Assembly: GCA_964612515.1 (NCBI GenBank)
Contig: CAZTCX010000075.1
Coordinates: 1 to 17,366 of the forward strand
From: SABY01 sp964612515
GTDB taxonomy: Bacteria; Bacteroidota; Bacteroidia; Bacteroidales; 4484-276
DNA: 17,366 bases
Direction: 5' to 3'
Below, one piece after another: positions 7,548 to 14,231 of this stretch (positions are counted from its first letter, which is position 1; each line of letters opens with the position of its first letter). The translations under genes were made by a program, and so were the position numbers. Below the pieces are notes generated by a model. That model did no database searches. It saw only the letters and a list, made by a program, of their open reading frames with translations, and was not told the DNA's origin.

Positions 7548-8462
7548 ATGAAAAATATAATAGTATCCATTATCATTTTGGCAGCAGTGATTACTGGCTG
7601 CAAAAAAGAGGTAAATAGTCCGGAAACAGAAAATAAAAGCAAGCAGAACCTTGAAAAGTTGATTCTGGATTTTAGTCTGAAACTATCTAATACCCAAAAA
7701 GACGGAAGTATATTTACCCCCGACAGCTCCATTTGGTACGTAGAGGCTTTGCTGAATTATTCGTTTTGTGAAGCCGGTAAACTATGCCATGGCATCGTTG
7801 TTGACACATTGGAAACAACAATAAATGATGATGGAGCGAATGGCTACACCATTGAGCAACTACAAGTGATTTACGATAGCTTGTATCAACTCATCACAAA
7901 CCATCAGCCGGAGGGCAAGATTGTTTTTGCTGTCGATCTTTACACCTATGCGGATGGTAACACAACTATTTTTGCAACACGCACGGCTTTTGCATCCTTA
8001 AGTGAGCCGCTCTACAAATCCATTGCCGACACTTCTGGCTATTGGTTTTGGGGTGCTGACAAGGGGATGTGTGGTCATGATTATGGATTATATGTAGGTA
8101 TGGATGCATCGGATGTACTGCAGAATAGGTTGAGCAATACGGTTTCTGATATCTGGTCTAACCTCGAAAGTTTTGGAGCTTATCCGTGGCACTATTATGA
8201 TCCTGATTTTCCATTTGACCAAGCTTATCTTGATTCGACAAGGTTGTTTAAAGCAACTGGGCCTACCAACATCGTTTTGGATTATTGTTTATCTCCTGAG
8301 TTGATGAATTATTATCTGTCTGAAGATGGAATTGGGTATATTATCAATGACTTAATGCCGTCAAACAAGGAATTTGCCTATTGCGATATTTGGGCGGGAG
8401 CGCTTGATTATAGTACATCATTACACCATGGGACCTTCACCTATGGGATTCCTGTCAAATAA
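7548..8462 (+). CDS. Lipoprotein of unknown function
   Basis: 304 residues. Signal peptide with lipobox I-T-G-C, acylated cysteine at 18, then K-K-E-V, a partial version of the acidic export signal, so surface exposure is possible. After a Lys/Glu/Asn-rich linker (about 19-35) comes a soluble, acidic, aromatic-rich domain (for example W-Y-V-E-A-L-L-N-Y-S-F and Y-W-F-W-G-A-D) with several cysteines. I do not recognise the family. The gene is visibly more AT-rich than typA and pcrA on either side, as is most of the gene after it. It is followed 80 bases later by the T9SS protein gene in the same orientation with no promoter box between, so the two are probably co-transcribed. Confidence 0.85.
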   Translation: MKNIIVSIIILAAVITGCKKEVNSPETENKSKQNLEKLILDFSLKLSNTQKDGSIFTPDSSIWYVEALLNYSFCEAGKLCHGIVVDTLETTINDDGANGYTIEQLQVIYDSLYQLITNHQPEGKIVFAVDLYTYADGNTTIFATRTAFASLSEPLYKSIADTSGYWFWGADKGMCGHDYGLYVGMDASDVLQNRLSNTVSDIWSNLESFGAYPWHYYDPDFPFDQAYLDSTRLFKATGPTNIVLDYCLSPELMNYYLSEDGIGYIINDLMPSNKEFAYCDIWAGALDYSTSLHHGTFTYGIPVK

Positions 8463-8511
8463 ATTAAAGTGAATTCGTTAAGGGATAGGTAAATTCCTCT
8501 CCCTTTAATTT
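8461..8511 (+). repeat. AT-rich inverted repeat overlapping the stop codon
   Basis: AAATTAAAG (8461-8469) pairs perfectly with CTTTAATTT (8503-8511), and inside it GAATT (8471-8475) pairs with AATTC (8492-8496). The left arm starts within the TAA stop at 8460-8462. There is no T tract behind it, so it is not a classical terminator; an RNA-stability or processing element between the two genes is possible. Confidence 0.4.
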
Positions 8512-8542
8512 AAAAAGAAACCAGAATTAAAATATCTTTCTT

Positions 8543-10030
8543 ATGAAAAAAATAGCACTTTTATTCATTTTGTTGGGAAGTATTCAACTCAATGGACAAA
8601 CCTCCTTTTTAGAAATTCTGGAGGGCACCAACAGTATCAACTATCCATTTGATATGTTGGTAAAGCCTAACGGAAATACCATTTTTAATGTCAATTCTAT
8701 CAATAACAATTCGTTTGTTTATACCAATGAAATTTTTGAATTTTCGCCGGATGGAGAAATTATTAATCATTTGTTCTTTTGTGATTCTTCCAGCCATTGG
8801 CAAACTTTCACGCATCTCTTTTATATTGAGGATACGCTTTTTGTACTTGGTTGGGGAAAAAAAATTGGACAGCAGCCATACCCTTATCTTTTATTGAAGA
8901 AATTTGATGGAAATATGCAGGTGATACATAGTTATGAAATGAGAATTAATATGCCAGCAATGCTTCACGGAATGTATGCCGGCCAGATAAAATATTTCAA
9001 TAATAAATTTGTCTATTTTTCAGCAGCCGGGGCTACTAATTCGTATCCGTTTTATGCAGAAATAACAAGAGATGGTGAAGTAAAACGGTTTGAAATAGAT
9101 AATCAACCTGATGGTACCAAAATTCCTTATGATTTTATGCAACTGCGTGACATGTCGGGTTATCAGGTTTATTCATTCTTGTTTAATTTATCCAACTCTT
9201 TATTAGGCGGGTACCTTGTTGATTATGATAATGATATGATCGTGAAACGTCGTGTAAAACTTCCCGAAGAATTTTTTAGTTATTTTACACAGGTTCCAAT
9301 CAATGATACAACATACTACCTGAGTGGACTGTGGATGGATTATGCTACTACCACAGGAAAGAAGGCGGGCGTATTAAAAATGAATACAGAAGGTGATTTA
9401 TTAGAACGGTTTCTATATATGCCCGTTGTTGACAGTAGTGCAGGGCCTGCTTACAGGCATTCTCTTGAAATGCTTCCCGATGGCAATTTAATATTTTGTT
9501 GCACCGACAACATTGTACTCGAACTTGGGCCGCAACCATATCCAACCCGCATCAGCCTACTTAAACTCACCCCTGATCTGAAAGTAATCTGGCACCGGTT
9601 TATTGGTGCGGATGATGCAAAATACGATGCGTTTCAGATGAAAACTACACCAGGTGAAGAAATTGTAATATTGGGGGCTTATAGCGCTGCCCCTCCTCCC
9701 AACAACTGGGTCGATCAGGATATTCTGTTCATCAAAACCGACAAGGATGGCCTCATTACCGGCACCAACGATGAGCTACACGAAATTAGCTCTGTGGAGG
9801 CCATTGTTTGTCCTAACCCAGCGCAGGATGTTATTTATATCGAATATAGCTTGGCGTACTCCTCAGCCACCTTTACCCTGATGGACATCAGCGGAAAAAC
9901 GATGCTGGAAAAAACCCTTTTGGCCAACAAATCAAATATCAACATCGCCGCCATTCCGGCGGGTACTTATGTTTATCGTGTTGTAAACCAAAATGGTCTG
10001 CACGAAAGCGGGAAGATTGTGTTGAAGTGA
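8543..10030 (+). CDS. T9SS-sorted secreted protein, propeller-like
   Basis: 495 residues. Sec signal peptide about 1-19 (ends L-N-G-Q). The body (about 20-415) has repeating beta units of the type 'L-L-K-x-[FLT]-x-x-[DG]' such as Y-L-L-L-K-K-F-D-G, A-G-V-L-K-M-N-T-E-G, I-S-L-L-K-L-T-P and I-L-F-I-K-T-D-K-D-G (394-403), as in beta-propeller domains common in T9SS cargo. No catalytic motif was recognised. Residues about 416-495 are a type A T9SS C-terminal sorting domain: V-C-P-N-P-A-Q-D, M-D-I-S-G-K, I-P-A-G-T-Y-V-Y-R-V and final K-I-V-L-K. The protein should be exported across the outer membrane and attached to the surface or released. The gene is AT-rich, but its last about 320 bases, which encode the sorting domain, are clearly more GC-rich. 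Probably the second gene of an operon with the lipoprotein at 7548. Confidence 0.88.
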   Translation: MKKIALLFILLGSIQLNGQTSFLEILEGTNSINYPFDMLVKPNGNTIFNVNSINNNSFVYTNEIFEFSPDGEIINHLFFCDSSSHWQTFTHLFYIEDTLFVLGWGKKIGQQPYPYLLLKKFDGNMQVIHSYEMRINMPAMLHGMYAGQIKYFNNKFVYFSAAGATNSYPFYAEITRDGEVKRFEIDNQPDGTKIPYDFMQLRDMSGYQVYSFLFNLSNSLLGGYLVDYDNDMIVKRRVKLPEEFFSYFTQVPINDTTYYLSGLWMDYATTTGKKAGVLKMNTEGDLLERFLYMPVVDSSAGPAYRHSLEMLPDGNLIFCCTDNIVLELGPQPYPTRISLLKLTPDLKVIWHRFIGADDAKYDAFQMKTTPGEEIVILGAYSAAPPPNNWVDQDILFIKTDKDGLITGTNDELHEISSVEAIVCPNPAQDVIYIEYSLAYSSATFTLMDISGKTMLEKTLLANKSNINIAAIPAGTYVYRVVNQNGLHESGKIVLK

Positions 10031-10173
10031 TTATGGTGATTAAAGTGTGTACTGATTCGGGCAAATACTTCTTTTCTCGCTTATCCCACACCAGCGCCGT
10101 AATTCCGTGTGTCCAGTCAAAATATTTGGGCAAAATGAAGTAATGTTGAGTGAAGCAGCTTGCCCCAATCCAT

Positions 10174-10242
10174 CGACGAATTCCCGTCGTTGTGGGAACT
10201 GATGGTATGCGTTTCTCTTCGCCATCGGCGAACCTCGAAACG
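10174..10242. repeat. Hairpin-rich intergenic element downstream of two convergent genes
   Basis: Two structures. First: CGACG (10174-10178) / CGTCG (10185-10189), extendable by CCCA (10164-10167) / TGGG (10193-10196). Second: TTCGCC (10218-10223) / GGCGAA (10227-10232) with loop ATC, continued by CGTTTC (10210-10215) / GAAACG (10237-10242) across a small internal loop. The second ends 18 bases from the end of the helicase gene. No T tract follows on either strand, so it looks more like an interspersed palindromic element than a normal terminator. Confidence 0.6.
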
Positions 10243-10260
10243 TCATAAATGACTGAGAAT

Positions 10261-12537
10261 CTACTCCACAATCTGCAATCTGGCGAATTTCAACAGGAGA
10301 TTCTTCTGTCCGATGGCAGCGAAAAAAACCACCGCTTTCCGGTTGCCGCCTGTCCCTTCGATGCTGAGGACTTTGCCCTGACCAAACTGTGCGTGCATCA
10401 CCTGCATACCTGCCTGAATATCTTCTACAGGCGAACTTTCAAAATGCTCCATGCGCGGCTGCGCGTCAGGTTTTTTCGTGGTATTGGTTTGCAAACGGCA
10501 ATTGGTAAAAGTTGACGGCTTGTGGAAACTGGTACCGAAGGAGCTGCTGCGTGGCGCTGGCTTGTGTGGCAGGTCGATGCATTTCTCATCTATCTCTTCC
10601 AGGAAACGGCTGGGCTCACAACTTGTGAGGTTGCCCCAGCGGTAGCGGTTTTCGGCATAAGAGAGGATGGCTTGCTTGCGGGCGCGGGTGATGGCCACGT
10701 AAAACAGACGTCGTTCTTCTTCCAGATCAGCGCGCGAGGTGATGGATTGTATGGATGGAAAAAGATTTTCTTCCATGCCCACCACAAACACATACGGAAA
10801 CTCCAGCCCTTTGGCGCTGTGGATGGTCATCAGCGATACCTTGTCGGGATCGTTGTCGTCCTGATCGGCATCGGTGAGCAGGGAAATGTCCTGCAGGTAT
10901 TTGTCAAGCGAGCGGATGGTACCCTCTCCGCCTATCTCCAACTGCTCGCCACTTTCCGAAAACTCCTTGATGCCGTTGAGCAGCTCTTCGATGTTTTCGA
11001 TGCGGCTGATACCCTCCGGCGTTTTGTCTTCGTTAAGGTTGGTCAAAATGCCCGACGACTGGGCAATATCGCGCGCCAGTTCATAAGCATTGCGCACCTT
11101 TTGCTCTATGCGGAAGCGCTCAATCATGGTGGTGAAGTTCCCGATGCGGGTGAGGATGCCCTGGTTAATTTTCAGATCATAATCGTTCGCATTGGCAAGC
11201 ACCTCCCAAAGGGTTTTGCCCATTTTATCGGCTGTCACCGTAAGTCGGTCGAGCGTAGTGGCGCCGATGCCGCGTGCCGGATAGTTGATGATGCGTTTGA
11301 TGGCCTCGTCGTCGGCAGCATTCACCACCACCCGGAAATAGGCGATCAGGTCTTTGATCTCTTTGCGTTTGTAAAAAGAAAGCCCGCCGTAGATGCGATA
11401 TGGAATGTTAAGCTTGCGCAAAGCCTCCTCGATAGAACGGCTCTGTGCATTGGTGCGATAAAGAACGGCAAACTCGCTGTTGGGCAACTGGTTGTTCATC
11501 TTTATCTCAAAAATATTTTGTGATACCAACTGCCCCTCCTCGGTGTCAGACGAAGTGCGTAGCAGTTTAAGCTTCACGCCTTCTTCGTTTTGCGTCCATA
11601 TCTTTTTAAAAATCTGCTCCTTGTTATAAGCTATTACACTATTGGCCGCGTTGACGATGTGTTGCGTGGAGCGATAATTCTGTTCGAGCTTGTAGGTTTT
11701 AAGATCGGGGTAATCTTTTTCAAAATTCAGGATATTCTGGATGTTGGCGCCCCGGAAAGCATAGATACTTTGGGCGTCATCACCTACCACACAGATGTTT
11801 TCGTGGCGGGCAGCCAGCTTTTTTACAATCAGATACTGGGCGTAGTTGGTGTCCTGATACTCATCCACCAAAATGTAGTGGAATTTCTTCTGGTATTTCA
11901 GCAGCACATCGGGGAAGTCGCGCAGCAGCAAGTTCATATTAAAAAGTAAATCGTCGAAGTCCATTGCCAGGGCGCGGCGGCATCGGGCGGTGTACATCGA
12001 ATAAATATTGCCAATAAAAGGTTTGGCTGACATCTTATCCTGACTCATCAGCTCATGGTTGGCGTTGTAATCTTCGGCAGAGATGAGGTTGGATTTTGCT
12101 GACGAAATACGTCCAAGGACATAGCCTGCCGGATAAACCTTTGGATCGAGGCCAAGGTCTTTCAGTATGGAACGGATAAGACTTTTGGAATCGTCCGTGT
12201 CGTAAATGGTGAAGTTGGAAGGATAGCCCAGGTGGTGACCATCCACGCGAAGCACACGGGCGAATATCGCATGAAACGTTCCCATCCACACACTTTTGGC
12301 CTCGGTAGAACCCACCAGATTGTAGATGCGCTCCTTCATTTCGCGTGCAGCTTTATTGGTAAAAGTAAGCGCCAGGATATTGAACGGGTCGATGCCCTTT
12401 TGCAGCATGTAGGCTACCCGGTAGGTCAGCACGCGCGTCTTGCCGGAGCCAGCGCCGGCAATTACCATCGCCGGGCCGGTATAGTTGATTACGGTTTCTT
12501 TTTGTACTTCGTTGAGGTCGTCAAGCAGGTTTTTCAC
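10261..12537 (-). CDS. pcrA: Superfamily 1 DNA helicase, PcrA/UvrD type
   Basis: ATP-dependent 3'-5' DNA helicase acting in nucleotide excision repair, mismatch repair and removal of proteins from replicating DNA. 758 residues, within the family's usual 720-780. Motifs: Q-motif L-N-x-x-Q at 8-12; I (Walker A) A-G-A-G-S-G-K-T at 27-34; Ia A-L-T-F-T-N-K-A-A at 56-64; II V-D-E-Y-Q-D-T at 224-230; III G-D-D-A-Q-S-I-Y-A-F-R-G at 252-263; IV Q-N-Y-R-S at 286-290; V T-I-H-S-A-K-G-L-E-F at 571-580; VI L-F-Y-V-A-I-T-R-A-R at 611-620. The C-terminal 50 residues (about 705-758) form the PcrA/UvrD Tudor-like domain that binds RNA polymerase in other species. All motifs are intact. In Bacteroidota one gene usually fills the role of both PcrA and UvrD, so 'uvrD' is an equally valid name. 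Transcribed alone from a -7 box 19 bases upstream. Confidence 0.96.
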   Translation of the reverse strand: MKNLLDDLNEVQKETVINYTGPAMVIAGAGSGKTRVLTYRVAYMLQKGIDPFNILALTFTNKAAREMKERIYNLVGSTEAKSVWMGTFHAIFARVLRVDGHHLGYPSNFTIYDTDDSKSLIRSILKDLGLDPKVYPAGYVLGRISSAKSNLISAEDYNANHELMSQDKMSAKPFIGNIYSMYTARCRRALAMDFDDLLFNMNLLLRDFPDVLLKYQKKFHYILVDEYQDTNYAQYLIVKKLAARHENICVVGDDAQSIYAFRGANIQNILNFEKDYPDLKTYKLEQNYRSTQHIVNAANSVIAYNKEQIFKKIWTQNEEGVKLKLLRTSSDTEEGQLVSQNIFEIKMNNQLPNSEFAVLYRTNAQSRSIEEALRKLNIPYRIYGGLSFYKRKEIKDLIAYFRVVVNAADDEAIKRIINYPARGIGATTLDRLTVTADKMGKTLWEVLANANDYDLKINQGILTRIGNFTTMIERFRIEQKVRNAYELARDIAQSSGILTNLNEDKTPEGISRIENIEELLNGIKEFSESGEQLEIGGEGTIRSLDKYLQDISLLTDADQDDNDPDKVSLMTIHSAKGLEFPYVFVVGMEENLFPSIQSITSRADLEEERRLFYVAITRARKQAILSYAENRYRWGNLTSCEPSRFLEEIDEKCIDLPHKPAPRSSSFGTSFHKPSTFTNCRLQTNTTKKPDAQPRMEHFESSPVEDIQAGMQVMHAQFGQGKVLSIEGTGGNRKAVVFFAAIGQKNLLLKFARLQIVE

Positions 12538-12556
12538 ATTAAAATCTTTTAGGCTC

Positions 12557-12564
12557 CAAAATTA
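12557..12564 (-). promoter_or_regulatory. -7 box (TAATTTTG) for pcrA
   Basis: Reads TAATTTTG on the minus strand, an exact TAnnTTTG match, 19 bases before the pcrA ATG at 12537. No clear -33 element. Confidence 0.5.
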
Positions 12565-12619
12565 GTGGTTTTGAAGGAGGCAGGAAGGAATTGTTAAAAA
12601 GATTGAGAAGAAAGAAAAG

Positions 12620-12771
12620 GAATATCGAATATCGAACAACCGAATTTCGAATGTCGAAATGGGGCGAAGTTCGATGAATCTGAATTTTCCGCAAACGAAA
12701 GCAAATTGCGCCATGCTCTTTGCGCCAAGCGCCCTGCTTTCTTTACTTCAGTATTCTGCGGTTCGATATTC
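12620..12771. repeat. ATCGAA short repeats with distant inverted copy
   Basis: Overlapping copies of GAATATCGAA at 12620-12637, then CGAATTTCGAATGTCGAA at 12641-12658, giving four ATCGAA/TTCGAA/GTCGAA units. The 11-base sequence at 12627-12637 recurs as an exact inverted copy, GTTCGATATTC, at 12761-12771. Confidence 0.7.
12708..12756. repeat. 49-base direct repeat, copy 1
   Basis: Starts GCGCCATGCTCTTTGCGCC and ends TTTACTTCAGTATTC. Matches the copy at 12786-12834 at 46 of 49 positions (differences at unit positions 6, 21 and 44). Itself contains two GCGCC(A/T)-type sub-units. Confidence 0.92.
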
Positions 12772-12785
12772 AAAAAGACTATCCA

Positions 12786-12834
12786 GCGCCTTGCTCTTTG
12801 CGCCACGCGCCCTGCTTTCTTTACTTCATTATTC
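12786..12834. repeat. 49-base direct repeat, copy 2
   Basis: Starts GCGCCTTGCTCTTTGCGCC and ends TTTACTTCATTATTC; 46 of 49 identical to copy 1, offset 78 bases. Lies 30 bases past the end of the DUF4249 gene. Confidence 0.92.
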
Positions 12835-12863
12835 GATTCCGCACGTGCAGAATTCAGCCACTA

Positions 12864-13730
12864 TTATTCGGGCAGGGAAACGATTTGGCTGGCGCTGCTG
12901 CTGCTCCAGGCACCGAAAGCACCAAAGGCACCGTTGCTGATGTTGCCATTTACGTTGGCTGGCGCACCGCTGAAAAGTGGTGTCTGATAGCTGACTTCCT
13001 CCTGCAACTGCCATAGGAACTCTGCATAATCCCGCGTGATGCGCGAAACGCTCAGCGTTACCACGTCGCCCGGAAAAAGCTGTTGGTTTACATCCGACTG
13101 ATTGAGATATCCCACACCGATGCCGTTGGTATAATTGCCGTTGTAGAGCAGGTCGTCCACCACAAATACTTTGGTGATAGTATCCGTCACCAGCACACCG
13201 TTGCGATAAAGATTAAACATGTAATAATCTTCGGTGGGCGGATCCCAGACGTAGCATTTCACCTCCCAGATACCATCCGGCCCCCATTCGTCATGAAACT
13301 CCAGCGCAATGCTGTCCATTTGACTAATGGGATAAATATGCGACGTAGCGGAATAGGTGTCGGTGCCACCAATGGTTTCGGGCAAACGGATGTCGAGCTG
13401 ATAATCGCTGCCGATGCGGCCGGCCACCTGTGGATCAGTGTAATAATTTCCGGAGCCGGCGGGCATTTCGTTGAGGAAATATTCCTCTTCGGCGTTGCTG
13501 ATGGTTACCTCAGCACCCGAAATCGTTTTGGGAGCCTGATTATCGAAATAGTCAGAAGTGGTGCTCAGCTTTACAAGATGTGCCATTGTATCCGACGAAA
13601 AACGGGCATCCACCACCAGTCGCGCATATTGCTGTTGATCCAGATTAACATCAATCTTTTCGGTGCAGCCTGCCAAAGCAGTAACGATTATTGCGAAAGC
13701 AAAATATTTATAAAATCTGCTTTTCAGCAA
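12864..13730 (-). CDS. DUF4249 lipoprotein, partner of the TonB-dependent receptor
   Basis: Member of DUF4249, a Bacteroidota family usually encoded next to TonB-dependent receptors. Seen here: N-terminal V-N-L-D-x-x-x-x-x-R-L-V-V-D-A, a Y-x-L-D-I-R-L segment, and the C-terminal G-A-P-A-N-V-N-G-N-I-S-N-G-A-F-G-A-F-G that marks the family. Lipobox L-A-G-C. The frame is open upstream to an ATG at 13808 (314 residues) with another ATG at 13775. However, the 13808 ATG lies in an intergenic repeat (see 13789-13811), and both give an unusually long N-terminus before the signal peptide. A TTG at 13730 gives M-L-K-S-R-F-Y-K-Y-F and a normal 21-residue lipoprotein signal with cysteine 22, 288 residues in all. 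I prefer the TTG but cannot exclude 13775. The protein should sit on the outer membrane and assist the receptor; its substrate is unknown. It lies about 500 bases downstream of the receptor gene. Confidence 0.88.
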   Translation of the reverse strand: MLKSRFYKYFAFAIIVTALAGCTEKIDVNLDQQQYARLVVDARFSSDTMAHLVKLSTTSDYFDNQAPKTISGAEVTISNAEEEYFLNEMPAGSGNYYTDPQVAGRIGSDYQLDIRLPETIGGTDTYSATSHIYPISQMDSIALEFHDEWGPDGIWEVKCYVWDPPTEDYYMFNLYRNGVLVTDTITKVFVVDDLLYNGNYTNGIGVGYLNQSDVNQQLFPGDVVTLSVSRITRDYAEFLWQLQEEVSYQTPLFSGAPANVNGNISNGAFGAFGAWSSSSASQIVSLPE

Positions 13731-13788
13731 AATTAAATTTTGCCGATTGCAAATTTCCAAACCTTCTTTCTGCATGTTAAAGTTTGAT

Positions 13789-13811
13789 ATTTGAAACTTA
13801 TTCGTCATTTG
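13789..13811. repeat. Diverged copy of the AT-rich TTTGAAA...CATTTG repeat
   Basis: About 22 bases, TTTGAAACTTATTCGTCATT then TG, closely similar to the copies at 14129-14150 and 14169-14190. It includes the complement of the upstream ATG at 13808 of the DUF4249 frame. Confidence 0.65.
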
Positions 13812-13837
13812 TTTTTCGTCCTTTTATTTTTAAAAAT

Positions 13838-13964
13838 TCGATTCATATTCAAGTCATTATTGTTTTTTTTGGGCTAAAGCCCACTAAAACTTTGTAGCCT
13901 TTTGTCCCCGGCCTAAAGGCCGGGGTTAGTGAATTACCTACTCCGAATCTTTTATCATTTTCAT
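13838..13964. repeat. Double-hairpin direct repeat, copy 1
   Basis: Contains hairpin GGGCTAAAGCCC (13871-13882) and the perfect hairpin CCCCGGCCTAAAGGCCGGGG (13906-13925), with shared flanks TCGATTC...TTCAAGTCATTAT on the left and CTCCGAA...TTATCATTTTCAT on the right. Paired 'gggctaaagccc / ccggcctaaaggccgg' elements are scattered through many Bacteroidota genomes. Confidence 0.9.
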
Positions 13965-13979
13965 ACACCTTTTGAAACC

Positions 13980-14108
13980 TCGATTCTAATTCAAGTCATT
14001 ATGGCTTTTTTTTGGGCTAAAGCCCACTGAAACTTTGTGTTCTTTTTATCCCCGGCCTAAAGGCCAGGGTTAGTAAACCAACTGCTCCGAAGCCCTTATC
14101 ATTTTCAT
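13980..14108. repeat. Double-hairpin direct repeat, copy 2
   Basis: Same order as copy 1, offset by about 142 bases: GGGCTAAAGCCC (14014-14025) and CCCCGGCCTAAAGGCCAGGG (14050-14069). The second hairpin has one broken pair (A at 14066 in place of G). The flanks match copy 1 closely. Confidence 0.9.
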
Positions 14109-14126
14109 TCGTTTTTTAATTTTTGT

Positions 14127-14190
14127 CTTTTGAAATTTATTTACCATTTGACTTTTCATCTTTTATCTTTTGAAATTTATTTGTCATTTG
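14127..14190. repeat. AT-rich tandem repeat, period 40
   Basis: Two copies of a 24-base unit, CTTTTGAAATTTATTT followed by ACCATTTG (14127-14150) or GTCATTTG (14167-14190), separated by T-rich sequence. Lies directly behind the receptor gene stop at 14232. Confidence 0.75.
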
Positions 14191-14231
14191 TCTTTTTGAT
14201 ATTTGTAATTTCATCTTCAACCTGTTCGACC

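Larger units (their letters stand above)
12538..12863. other. 326-base intergenic region made of repeats
   Basis: Upstream of pcrA and downstream of the DUF4249 gene. It holds the pcrA -7 box, GAATATCGAA-type short repeats (12620-12658) and a pair of 49-base direct repeats (12708-12756, 12786-12834). Open frames crossing it encode only the repeated sequence and are not credible genes. Confidence 0.7.
13731..14231. other. Repeat-filled spacer between receptor and DUF4249 genes
   Basis: No gene. Contains a duplicated unit of about 128 bases carrying two hairpins each (13838-13964, 13980-14108) and AT-rich repeats of the form TTTGAAATTTATTTGTCATTTG at both ends. No TAnnTTTG box on the minus strand was found in it, so the DUF4249 gene probably depends on readthrough from the receptor gene or on an unrecognised promoter. 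Confidence 0.7.

Noticed and set aside
9939..10271. 110-residue leftward open frame between the T9SS gene and pcrA
   Set aside because: Overlaps the ends of both flanking genes and is made mostly of the hairpin element; a second frame is open over the same bases, as expected for non-coding sequence. Worth rechecking only if it recurs in relatives.
10522..11523. 333-residue rightward open frame opposite pcrA
   Set aside because: Antisense of the helicase with all its motifs; no signal or domain. Long antisense frames are common opposite GC-richer coding sequence.
12708..12834. Possible CRISPR array from the regular direct repeats
   Set aside because: Only two copies, 49 bases long, a single 29-base spacer, no cas genes, and the spacer contains another intergenic repeat.
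12659..13016. Three overlapping rightward frames with the motif LCAxRPAFFTS
   Set aside because: The repeated peptide is only the translation of the 49-base direct repeats, seen in all three frames.
13838..14108. Possible insertion sequence or MITE with terminal inverted repeats
   Set aside because: The units are direct repeats with internal hairpins; I found no terminal inverted repeats, target-site duplication or transposase remnant.
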